Below are positions 48,710 through 59,698 of a DNA stretch of 64,000 nt, piece after piece (within the stretch, counting starts at the first letter, position 1; every line of letters begins with the position of its first letter). The stretch lies in assembly GCA_037176705.1 (NCBI GenBank), contig CM073889.1, positions 56,971,596-57,035,595 of the forward strand, in the 5' to 3' direction. Source of the stretch: Molossus alvarezi (Eukaryota > Chordata > Mammalia > Chiroptera > Molossidae). A program made the translations under genes and the position numbers. The notes under the pieces are model-generated. The model searched no databases. It was given only the letters and a program-made list of their open reading frames with translations, and was not told the DNA's origin.

Positions 48710-51518
48710 TACTTCCACTTTTTTATATCTTCCTCTATTTCTTTTCTCAGTGTCCTGTAGTTTTCTGCAAAGAGGTTTTTTTACTTCTTTGATTAAGTTT
48801 ATTTCTAGGCATCTTAATTTTTTTGCCACAAATGGTAAGTGGGATTGTTTCTTTAGTTTCTCTTTCTGTGAGTTCACCATTGGTGTATAAGATTGCCATC
48901 AATTTCTTGATATTAATTTTGTATCCTGCTACTTTGTCAAATTCATTTATTAAATCTAGTAGATTTTTGATGGAGTCTTTAGGTTTTCTATGTATAATAT
49001 CAGCTCATCTGCAAAAAATGACAATTTCACTTCCTCCTTTCTAATTTTGATCCCTTTTATTCTTTCTTCATGTCTGATTGCTGTGGCTAAGACTTCCAGT
49101 ACTATGTTAAATAAGAGTGGCGAAAGTGGACATCCTTATCTTGTCCCTGTTCTTAAGGAAAATGTTTATAGTTTCTGCCCATTGAGTATAATGTTGGCTG
49201 TAGGTCTTTCATATATGGCCTTTATTATGTTGAAATATGATCCCTCTATTCCCACACTGCTGAGCATTTTCATCAGAAATGGATGTTGGATTTTGTCGAA
49301 TGCTTTTTCAGCATCTATTGATATGATCATGTGATTTTTATTCTTCCTTTTGTTTATGTGGTGTATCACATTTATTGATTTGCGAATATTGTACCAGCCT
49401 TGCATGTCTGGGATGAATCCCACTTGGTCATGGTGAATGATTTTTTTGATGTATAGCTGGATTTTTTTGCTAGTATTTTGTTCAGGAAATTGGCATCTGT
49501 GTTTATCAGGAATATTGGACTGTAGTTTTTTTTTATTTGTAGTGTCTTTTTCTGGTGTGGAATTAGAATTATGCTGGCCTCATAGAACGAGTTTGGATTT
49601 TTTGAAATTGTTTGAGGAGAATGGATGTTAGTTCTTCTTTGAATGTTCGGTAAAACTTTCCCGTCAAGGCATCTGGGCCTGGGCTTTTGTTTGCTTGGAG
49701 AATCTTGATTACCTCTTCAATTTCCTTAGTTGTTATTGGTCTGTTCAAGTTTTCTATCTCTTCCCAGTCCAGTTTCGGGAGACTGTGTATTTCTAGAAAT
49801 TTGTCCATTTCATTTAGATTGTCAAATTTGTTGCCATATAGTTGTTCATAGTAACTGTTAACAATTGTTGTATTTCTGTGGTGTCAGTTGTTACTTGTCC
49901 TTTTTCATTTCTGATTTTGTGCATTTGGGTTCTTTCTCGTTATTTCTTGGTAAGTCTAGCTAACGGTCCATCAATCTTGTTTATCTTTTTGAAAAACCAG
50001 CTCTTTGTTCCATTGATCCTTTGAATTGTTTTTTTTTTGGTCTCTATGTCATTTATTTCTGCTTTGATCTTTACTATTTTTTTCCTTCAACTTGTACTGG
50101 GGTTTTCTTTTTGTTTGCTGAGTAATTCTTTAAGTTGTGAGGTTAGACGGTCAAATAGAAATTTTTCTTGTTTCTTGAGGTAGACCTGTAGTGCTATGAA
50201 CTTCTCTCTCAGAACTGCTTTTGGTGCATCTCATAGATTTTGTGTTGTTGTGTGTTCATTTTCATTGGTGTCCAGGAAGTTTTCAATTTCTTCTTTGATC
50301 TCCTTGGTAACCCATTCATTGTTTAATAACGTGCTATATAGCCTCCATGTGTTCAAATGTCTTTGCATGTTTTTCTTGCAATTGGTTTCTAGTTTCACGC
50401 TATTGTGATCTGAGAAGATACGTGATATGATTTCAATCTTCTTGAGCTTGTAGAGATTTAGTGTGTGTCCTATCATGTGGTCTATCTTTGAGAATGTCCC
50501 ATGTGCACTTGAGAAGAATATGAATTCTGTAGTTTTGGGGTGTAATTTTTTGTAGATATCTATTAAATCCATTTGGTCTAGTGCTTCATATAGGGTCTCT
50601 GTTTTCTTGCTAATTTTTTGTGTAGAGGATCTGTCCAGTGGTGTCAATGGGGTGTTGAAGTCCCCTGCTAAAATTGTATTGCTGTCAATTTTTCCTTTGA
50701 AGTCCCCCAGAAGATTTTTAATATATTTTGTTGCTCCTATATTTGGTGCATATATGTTTATGAAGATTATATTTTTCTGTTGGATAGATATTTTCAATAT
50801 TATGTAGTGGCCTTCTTTGTCTGTAATTATGGCCTTCATTTTGAAATTTGTTTTATCAGTTGTGAGTATTGATATCCCAGCTTTTTTTTGCTTTCCATTT
50901 GCTTGGAAAAATTTTTTTCATCCCTTCACTTTCAACATATGTGAGTCTTTTGTTGTGAGGTGGTTCTTTTGTAAACAACATATAGATGAGTCATGCTTTC
51001 TTATCCAATCAGCTACTCTGTGTCTTTTCATCAGAGCATTCAGTCCATTTACATTTAAGGTGATTATTGATATGTACTTATTTATTGCCATTTTTGTTTA
51101 GTTTGGTTATATTATTCTTCTTATTTCTTCTACTAATTACAGCAGTCCTTTTAATATTTCTTGTAGTGCTGGTTTTGTGGTAATGTATTCCCTTAGCCCC
51201 CCCCCCCTTTTTTTTTTGTCTGGGAAGCTCTTTATTTGACTTTCTATTTTGAATGAAAGCCTTGCTGAGTAGAGTAGTCTTGGATTCAGATCCTTGTTTT
51301 TCATGACCTTGATTACTTCATGCCATTCCCTTCTGGCCTGTAGTGTTTTTTTGTGAGAAGTCAGCTGAGAGCCTTATGGGGTTTATTTTGTAGGTAATCT
51401 GTTGCTTATCTCTTGCTGCTTTTTGGATTCTCTCTTTGTCTTTAATTTTCAGCATTTTAATTACTATGTGTCTTGGTGTGGCCTCTTGTTTGGGTTCTTC
51501 TTACTTGGGGCTCTCTGT
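48710..51518 (-). mobile_element. L1 'C' 5' part, truncated in ORF1
   Basis: Continuation of L1 'C': RT palm and fingers, linker, endonuclease (motifs between about 50230 and 51080), and the ORF1 C-terminal half, ending at about 51518 in the ORF1 RRM. All frames broken. A C9T9-like run lies at 51198-51217. The end abuts taagcagtatttt, the right TSD. Confidence 0.9.
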
Positions 51519-52496
51519 TAAGCAGTATTTTGAACTCAGCATCTGTTAGGTTGCTTATCTCCATTTCACTTAGTTCTTTTTCTGGGGTTTTGTTCTGTTC
51601 CTTCATTTGGGACCTGTTTCTTTGTCTCCTCATTTTGGCTGCCTCTCTGTGTTTGTTTCTATGTATTACTTAATGAGAGTTATGGGGCTATCTGAGTCCA
51701 GATGTTGCTTGTTTGAAAGAATTCAGGAAAACCAGAAGCACGATCCAAGACAGGCCAATCCTATGGTTAAGCAACTGGAAATAGCTTGGGTGGGCCTAAA
51801 AGTTGAGTGGGGCAAGGCCTCAGGGAATCACCAGAGCAGGGCGAACAGTGTCAGCCAAGTTGCTGAAGTCCCAGATATGGTGGCTGTCTGCCGCCCCAGG
51901 GAAGGGCACACCAAAGGAACAAAGACCTCTGACAGCACGTCTGTTCAGGAGAAAGCCCCCTCTTCAGCCTTCGATCCAGTGCAAAAACAGCTCAGTTCTT
52001 CCCTGTATGTTTCTGGTGCCCCTCAAGCTGCTTTCCCTCCAAGCTTAGAGGGAGTGAATTTGATATGTGCATGCACAGGCCCTTTAAGAGGAGCTGTGTG
52101 GGGTTCCAGCCTCCTCATCCTCCCTGAGCCTCAGTTCCCACTGGTTTTTCCAGCCAGCAGTTATGGGGACTTCTCTTCCTGGCACTGGAACCCTGAGCAG
52201 GGTGCTTGCTGTGGGACAGGGACCCATCAGTTTTCAGGGAGGAACTTCTCAGCCAAGGTATCCTTCGAATTTTTATTCACCACATGTGGGTGTGGGAGCA
52301 GCCCGTCACACCTCCGCCCCTCCTACCAGTCTTGGTGTTGCTGCTTCTTTAATTTTGTAGTTGTAGGACTTCCATTCAGCTTAATTTCAGGTGGTTTTGA
52401 ATGATGGTTATTCTGTAGTTTAGTTGTAATTTTGATGTGGTTTTGGGAGGACGTGATACCATATTTACCTATGCCGCCATCTTGACAGAAAGTCAG
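51519..52496 (-). mobile_element. HAL1-2: ORF1 N-terminus and 5' UTR
   Basis: On the minus strand: 5' end AAGATGGCGGCAT (YY1-like, about 52473-52486), about 830 bp of 5' UTR, then an ORF1 start (MRRQRNRSQMKEQNKTPEKE, ATG near 51634) running to 51519. It joins in register with the coiled-coil part at 40010. A 265-codon plus-strand frame (51607-52404) is antisense to this 5' UTR and is not considered a gene. Confidence 0.85.
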
Positions 52497-53596
52497 CCCA
52501 GGCAGTTCCTTATAAAGGGTCCACACATAGACTTATTTGAACTTGCTCCTTCTGATCTCCAGCATTAGGGAAGTCACTTGAAAGTTGCCAGTGACATACA
52601 GAGAAGAACTGAATTGTTCAGCATTGTGGCAAGAGCTAAAAGAGCAGCTTTCTCCTGGAAACATTTGCTGTGAGAGGCTGTTGTTCCTTTGGTGATTTCT
52701 TCCCTGTGGCTGAGACAGCACCCATACCAGGGACTCCAGAAAACTGGCTCACACTGTTTGCCCTGCCCTGGTGATTCCCAGTGGCTTTACCATAGGATTC
52801 CCCTATTTTGGATCCTGCTTTATATTTTTCTAAGATAAACAAGCAACATCTGGTCTCAGCAAACACCATACCTGTTGTTAAGTGATCCCAGGCCTGGAAC
52901 TAGAAGCAGCCAGCCTTGGTTCATAACTTGGCCTTTCCTGGGCAACCTGAAACCCAGCACAAGAAGCAGCCATCTACAGATCACTTTTTACCTTATGCTG
53001 AATGGGCCTGGGTAGAACATGGCAAAGGCTTTCCTTGCCCCAGAGCCAGTGCATTCACCCAGTGGACAGCTTCAGACCACATTAAAGCATCACCACTCAA
53101 CCACTTTCAAAAGTGACACCCTCAATGAGTGGACTCAGGGGGTAACAGAGCCCTGCTGAAAAAAATCTTGCAGTGTTTGTTGGGCTCCTACACCCCCAAT
53201 CCTCCAAGGGAGTCAGAGGCCAGTGGTCAGTGAGCACAGCCAGTCCTTACAGATGATTAGCCTGAGTAAATCCCTTCCATTGATGGGGCAACAGCAATCA
53301 AGTCTCAGTTACAACAGAAGGGTGTACAGTCTACATTAGGGGTGCACCATGAGGGCCTAGTTGGGTGATCAGGGAGGCTGTGCCATCAGACCCTACAGGT
53401 CACCTATAACAATAGGCCACCCTACAAAGCCTAGGGGCCATAGCAACTCTACCTAATACATAGAAACAACCACAGAGAAGCAGCCAAAATAAGGAGACAA
53501 AGAAACATGTCCCAAGTGAAAGAACAGAACAAAATTCCAGATAAAGAACTAAAAAAAATTAGGATAAGCAATCAATCAGATGCAGAGGTCTTTTTG
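52497..53596 (+). mobile_element. HAL1-1: 5' UTR and ORF1 start
   Basis: Resumes after the TSD at 52497-52513. Region 52560-52860 matches, inverted, the HAL1-2 5' UTR at 51690-52080 (gatgttgcttgttt, aaggaacaa, caggagaaag). The stretch ctacctaatacatagaaaca leads to ORF1 (MSQVKEQNKIPDKELKK..., 53507) and stops at 53596 within 'gatgcagag'. About 600 bp of 5' UTR present here are missing from HAL1-2. Confidence 0.8.
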
Positions 53597-54014
53597 AAGA
53601 AAAAGATAAAATATATGAACAAACAAAATGGCAATGAATACATATCTATCAACAATGTAATCTACAAACAAAATGAACAGGTAGAACAGAAACATTCTCA
53701 TAGATACAGAGAACATTTTGTTGGTTGCCAGCTGGGAGGGGGGTTGGGGGAATGGGTGAAAAATGTGAAGAGATTAAGAAGTACAAATTCATTGCTAGAC
53801 TGACAAACCTCAAAGGAAAAGGGGTTGGGGGTGGAAAGAAATAGACCAAAGAACTTATATGCATAACCAGTGGACACAGACGATAGTGTGGGAAAAGGTG
53901 GGAGGGGAGCGGGAGTGGGGAGGAGGGGGTCAGTGGGGGAAAAATGTGGAACATCTGTAGTACATTTTACATTCAACAATAAAGATTTTAAAAACAAAAC
54001 AAAACAAAACAAAA
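53597..54014 (+). mobile_element. HAL1-4: 3' end fragment inside HAL1-1
   Basis: End of ORF1, a 3' UTR (aatgggtgaaaaatgtgaag, ggaacatctgtagtacattt) and an (AAAAC)n tail at 53990-54014. It sits between the two halves of HAL1-1 ORF1, which join in register when it is removed. I see no clear TSD. Confidence 0.75.
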
Positions 54015-55254
54015 CACTGGTTATAAGGATGCTCAAGGAACATGGTGAGACCTTCAGGTAACTTAGTGAGAACTGAGAATTTCAAAGAACTTAAGAAGAA
54101 CTCCAAGAAACTTAGTGAGAACATCAACAACATAAGAAAAGATTAGTCAGAAATGACGGATGCATTAACTGAAATAAAGAATAATTTGCAGGGAATCAAC
54201 AGTAGAGTAAGAGAAGCCAAGAAGCAAACCATAAAATTAGAATATAAGGAAGCAAAAAACACCCAATCAGAACAGCAAAAAGAAAAAGAATCCTAAAAAA
54301 ATAAAGTCAATGTAAGGAGCCTCTGGGACAACTTCAAGCATACCAATATTTGCGTCATGGGGGTGCCAAAAGAAGAAGAAAGAGAGCAAGAAATTGAAAA
54401 CTTATTTGAAAAAATAACAGTAAACTTTCCTAACTTGGTGAAGAAAATAGACATACAAATCCAGGAAGCTCAGAGAATTTCAAACAAGATGAACCCAAAG
54501 AGGGCCATACTGAGACACTTCATCATCAAAATGCCAAAGGTTAAAGACAAAGAGAGAATCTTTAAAGCAGCAAGAGAAAATCAGTTAGGTACCTTCAAAG
54601 GAGCTCTCATAAGAAATCAGCTGATTTCTCAAAAAAAATTTGCAGGCCAGAAAAGAGTAGCAAGAGATATTAAAAGTGATGAAAAGCCATGACCTATAAC
54701 CAAGATTAGTCTATCCTGCAAAGCTGTCATTTAGAATTGATGAACATATCAAGAGTTTATCAGACAAGAAGAAGTTAAAGAAATTCATCACCAACAAATC
54801 AGTTTTATATGAAATATTGAAGGCTCTTCTTGAAGGAGAAGAACAAAAATATAAACAATAAAATGGCAATAAATACATATCTATCAACAATTGAATCTGC
54901 AAACAAAATGAGCAAGCAGAACAAAAATAGACTCACAGATACAGAGAACTTTTTGTTGCTTGCCAAATGGGTACGGGCTGCAGGGATAGGTGAAGAAGAT
55001 GAAGGAATTAAGAAATACAAATTGGTTGTTAGACTGATGAACCTTAAGGTGAAGCGGGGAGAGAGGGCAGAAAGAGATAAACTGAAGAATTTTATGCATA
55101 TATGCATAAACAATAAATACAAACAATAGGTTGAGGAAGGCAGGAGGGGGGCAGGATTGGGGAAAAGGAGGTCAATGGGGGAATAATATGGGGAACATCT
55201 GTAATACATTCAATAATAATGGCAAGTTATAAAAAAGATAAATCTTGTCAAATT
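54015..55254 (+). mobile_element. HAL1-1: ORF1 rest, 3' UTR and tail
   Basis: ORF1 coiled coil (decayed), then an RRM part (MGVPKEEEREQEIENLFEKI, 54357; KMPKVKDKERIFKAA) to about 54840, followed straight away by the 3' UTR (aatggcaataaatacatatc) and the tail near 55240. No ORF2 lies between: the HAL1 structure. Broken, non-coding. Confidence 0.85.
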
Positions 55255-55807
55255 AGTTCTATTAGGTAGCCACAGTACATGCATACATAAGACAATTTAT
55301 AGGGAAGGAAATATTACATAGAAGGTGTATGGCTGGATTGGAACCACAGTATTAGTGGATATTGGAGAATATGTGAAAGAGGGGCCAGATAAACGATAGG
55401 TGAACTCCATATGAAGCCTTTGTCCTGCCAGCTTATGGTTTGTCTTCTTTGACTACATCTTTGTTGAGCTCTTATGTCTACTTTGTACTCTTATTTTATA
55501 CAGGTAGTGACTACATGAAGTCAAGGTAATTTACAATTTAATTAATTAATTAAAAACTAAGTATCTTATTCTGCTACTGTTCAGAAGCAAAATTTCTAGT
55601 AATTTGTATTCATCTGCCATATATTTTTCTGTGAGATTCTTTATTTTTAATTTATTGTAATATCTTCGTAACATCTGGTAACTAATTATTTTTAATTAGT
55701 CATTTCTTCATATGACAATTTTTTTAGGGATGAGCTGTTTCTTTCAGGTTTAATAAAGGAATGCCAAGTTTGTATCTAGTGCTGGGTGTAGTTAATATGT
55801 GGGCATT
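55255..55807. other. Interval without a recognised gene
   Basis: AT-rich unassigned sequence with a small (TTAA)n run at about 55537-55552. Nothing recognised. Confidence 0.45.
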
Positions 55808-56060
55808 TTTTTTTTTTTTTAATCCTCATCCGAGGACATTTTTCCATTTTTTGTACAGACAGAGTGGGAGGGAGAGAGAGGAAGAGAGAGAGAGAGAAAC
55901 ATCGATGTGAAAGGGACACATCGAGTGGCTGCCACCCTCACGACCAACCAGGGCCGGGGACAAACTGCAACCAAGGTACGTGCCCTTAGCGGGGAACCAA
56001 ACCCGGCTCTCTCCAGACCGCAGGCGGACGCTCTAACTGCTGAGCCAAACCGGCCAGGGC
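55808..56060 (-). mobile_element. VES-type SINE
   Basis: Minus-strand SINE with T-run and aatcctcatccgaggac on the left, head ending cggccagggc on the right. Perfect 13-bp TSD atatgtgggcatt at 55795-55807 and 56061-56073. Confidence 0.94.
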
Positions 56061-56073
56061 ATATGTGGGCATT

Positions 56074-57414
56074 ATTTACTTATTTATTTACTTACTTATT
56101 TATTGTTCTACCAAATCTTTTAAAAATTTTTACTATTTATTATTTTATTTTTTATTTTTTTATTGCGAAAGTTATTACATATTTCCCCCTTTTCCCCCCA
56201 CTGATGCCCTTCTTTCTTGCTCCAACACCATCCAGTTTTCTCCACTGTAAAGTCTGTGTTGATGGGTTGTGCATATATGCATATAGGTTCTTTGGTTTAT
56301 CTTCTCCCACCCTTTCCATCCCCCCATCCATCTAAGGTTTGTCAGTCTGTCCCCTACTTCCATGATTCTGGATCTCTTTTGGTCAACAGCTTATTTTGTT
56401 TATTATGTTACACAAATAAGTGAGATCATGTGGTACTTGTTTTTCTCTGATAGGCTTATTTTGCTTAGCATAATACTCTTCAGGTTCCTTCATGTTTCCT
56501 CAAAAGATAAGAGATTTTTTTACAGCTGTATAGTATTCCATTGTATTAATGTACCACACCTTTTTTATCCATTCATCTACCGATGGGCACTTGGGCTGTT
56601 TCCAGATCTTAGCTATTGTAAATAGCACTGCTATGAACATAGGGGTGCATAATTATTTTTCTTTGGTGTCTCAGGCTTCTTATAATATATTTAAAAATGT
56701 GGGATCCCTGGGCCAAGTGGCAGTTTTATTTTTTATTTTTTTAAGAAACAACATATTATTTTCTGTAATGCTGCACCAGTCTTCATTCCCACCAGCACTG
56801 TAGTAGAGTCCCCTTTTCTCCACACCCTCGCCAGCACTTGTTGTTTGATGATTTGTTGATAGTGGCCATTCTGACAGGTGTGAGGTGGTATCTCATTATC
56901 ATTTTAATTTGCATCTCTCTCATGATTAGTGACTTTGAGCATTTTTTCATATGTCTCTTGGCCATATTATGTCCTGTTTGCATAGGTGTCTATTTAGGTC
57001 CTCTGTGCATTTTCTAATTGGATTCCTTGTCTTCCTTTTGTTGAGTTGTAAGAGTATTCTATATATTTTGGAAATTGGCCCCTTATCTGATGTATTATTG
57101 GCAATAATGTTCTCCCATACAGTGGGTTCCCGTTTTATTTTGAATCTTGTTTTTTTTTTTTGCAAAGACTTTTTAGTTTGACGCAGTCCTGTTTATTAAT
57201 TTTGTTTGTGTTTCTTGCCCTAGGCATTGTATCTGTAAAAATTTGGCTGTATGTGATTTCTGAGATCTTGCTGTCTTCATTTTCTTCTAGGATTTTTATG
57301 GATTCACAAGTCACATTTAAGTCTTTTATCCATTTTGAGTTTATTCTTGTGTATGGTGTGAGTTGGTTGTCTAGTTTCTTTTCTTTTTTTATGCATATAA
57401 CTATCCAGTTTTTT
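56074..57414 (-). mobile_element. Old L1 'D': 3' UTR and ORF2 C-terminus
   Basis: Minus-strand L1: long A-rich tail region (56074-56165, TTTA-rich), 3' UTR, Cys-rich motif (about 56790-56850) and thumb. Interrupted by a SINE at 57415. More diverged than 'M' and 'B'. Confidence 0.9.
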
Positions 57415-57667
57415 CTTTTTTCTTTTTTTACCCTCACCCGAGGACATTTTTCCATTTTTTGTTCAGGTAGAATGGGAGGGAGAGAGAGGAACAGAGAGAG
57501 AGAGAAACATCGATGTGAAAGGAACACATCGAGTGGCTGCCACCCGCACAACCGACCAGGGCCAGGGACAAACTGCAACTGAGGTACGCGCCCTTAGCGG
57601 AAACCGAACCTGGGTCTCTCAGGACCACAGGCCGACGCTCTAACCGCTGAACCAAATTGGCCAGGGC
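57415..57667 (-). mobile_element. VES-type SINE
   Basis: Minus-strand SINE, accctcacccgaggacattt on the left and ggccagggc on the right. Perfect 15-bp TSD actatccagtttttt at 57400-57414 and 57668-57682. Confidence 0.95.
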
Positions 57668-59698
57668 ACTATCCAGTTTTTTCAGCACCATTTATTGAAG
57701 ACACTGTCTCTGCTTCACAGTATACTCTTGACTCCTGTGTCAAATATTAATTGAGCATATTGTCTTGGGTCAATTTATAGTTTCTCTCTTCTGTTCCATT
57801 GATCGTTAAGCCCATTCTTGTGCCAATACCAGGCTGTTTTGATTACAGTGGTTTTGTAGTATAACCTGATATCTGGTATTGTGATTCCTACTACTTTGTG
57901 CTTCTTTTTCAACATTGCTGTAGCTATTAAAGGTCTTTTTGATTTCATATAAACTTTTGAAGTATTTGTTGTAGTTCTGTAATGTGTGTTGTTGGTATTT
58001 TGATGGGGATTACATTGAATCTATAGATTTCTTTGTGTAGTATTGACATTTTAATGATGTTAATTTTTCAATTCATAAACAAGGCATGTGCTTCTACTTT
58101 TTTATATCTTCCTCTAGTTCTTTTTCAATGACATGTAGTTTTCTGGGAATAGGTCCTTTATTTCTTTGGTTAAATTTATTCTTAGGTATCTTAATTGTTT
58201 TGCTGCAATGGTAAATGGGATTGTTATGTTAGTTTCTATTTCAGGGACTTCATCATTGGTGTATAAGAATGCTGTCAATTTCTTGATGTTAATTTTGTAT
58301 CCTGCTATTTTGCCCAACTCATTTATTACGTCTAGTAAATTTTTAATGGAGTCTTTGGGGTTTTCTACGTATAGTATTATGTCATTTGTGAATTATGACA
58401 GTTCCACTTTTTGTTTTTTCCAATTTGAATCCCTTTAATTTTTTTTTGTCTGATTACCGTGGCTAAGACTTCCAGTACTATGTTAAATAATAGTGGCGAA
58501 GTGGGTATCTTTGTCTGGTTCCTGTTCTCAAGGGAAATACATTTACTCTTTGCCCACTGAGTATGATGTTAGCTGTAAGTGTTTCATATATGGCCTTTGT
58601 TATGTCGAGTTATGATCTCTCTATTCTCAGATTGCTGAGCATTTTTATCAGAAATGGGTGCTGGATTTTGTGAAATGCTTTTCAGCATCTATTGATAAAA
58701 TCATATAATTTTTATCTTTCCTTTTGTTTATGTGGTGTATCACATTTATTTATTTGCGAATATTGTACAAGCCTTGCATTTCTTGGATGAATCCTTCTTG
58801 GTCATGGTGAATAATGTTTTTTGATGTGTTGTTGAACATGATTTGCTAGTATTTTGTTCAGGAATTTGTCATCTATGTTCATCAAGTGCATTGGTTTGTA
58901 GTCTTCTTTTTTTGTAGTGTCTTTTTCTGGTTTTGGAATTAGAATTATGCTAGCCTCATAAAACAAGTTTGGAAGTCTTCCTTCTACTTGAATTTTTTGA
59001 AATAGTTTTAGGAGAATGGGTATTAGTTCATCATTGAATGTTTGGTAAAATTTTCCCCTGAAGCCACCTGAGCCTGCGCTTTTGTTTGCTGAGAGAGTCT
59101 TGATTACATCTTCAATTTCTTTTGTTTTTATTCATCTGTTCAAGTTTTGTATCTCTTCCTGGTTCAGTTTTGGGAGACTATGTGTTTCTAGAAATTTGTC
59201 CATTTTGCTTAGATTTTGGAATTCTTTTGCAGTATAATTGTTCATAATATTTGTTAATAGTCCTTCGTATTTCTGTGGTGTCAGTTATTATTTCTTCTCT
59301 TTCACTGCTGATTATGTGTATTTGGGTTCTCTTTTTTTGTTTCTTGGTGACTCTAGCTAAGGGTCTATCAATCTTGTTTATCTTTTTTGAGAACCAGCTC
59401 TTTGTTTCATTAAATCTTTGAATTGATTTTTGGTCTCCATGTCATTTATTTCTGCTCTGATCTTTACTGTTTCTTTCCTTCTAGTTGCTCTGTTTTTTTA
59501 TTTTTTTGTTTCTTTGTTTGATTTCTAGTTCTTTAAGTTGTGAGGTTCGATAATCTATTAGAATTTTTTTGTTTTGTTTTGTGCGAGGCCTGTAATGCTA
59601 TGAACTTCTCTCTCAGATCTGCTTTCGCTGCATCCCATAGATTTTGTGTTGTCATGTGTTCATTTCCATTGGTTGCCAGGAAGTTTTTTATTTTTGCA
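57668..59698 (-). mobile_element. Old L1 'D': RT, linker and endonuclease end
   Basis: ORF2 from thumb to the endonuclease/linker border; the FADD-equivalent region near 58385 is mutated. Broken by L1 'E' within ccaggaagttttttattt (59676-59693). Confidence 0.88.

Noticed and set aside
51607..52404. 265-codon plus-strand frame antisense to a HAL1 5' UTR
   Set aside because: Reminiscent of primate L1 ORF0, but it overlaps ORF1 in antisense, has no family resemblance I can see, and is not kept in HAL1-1.
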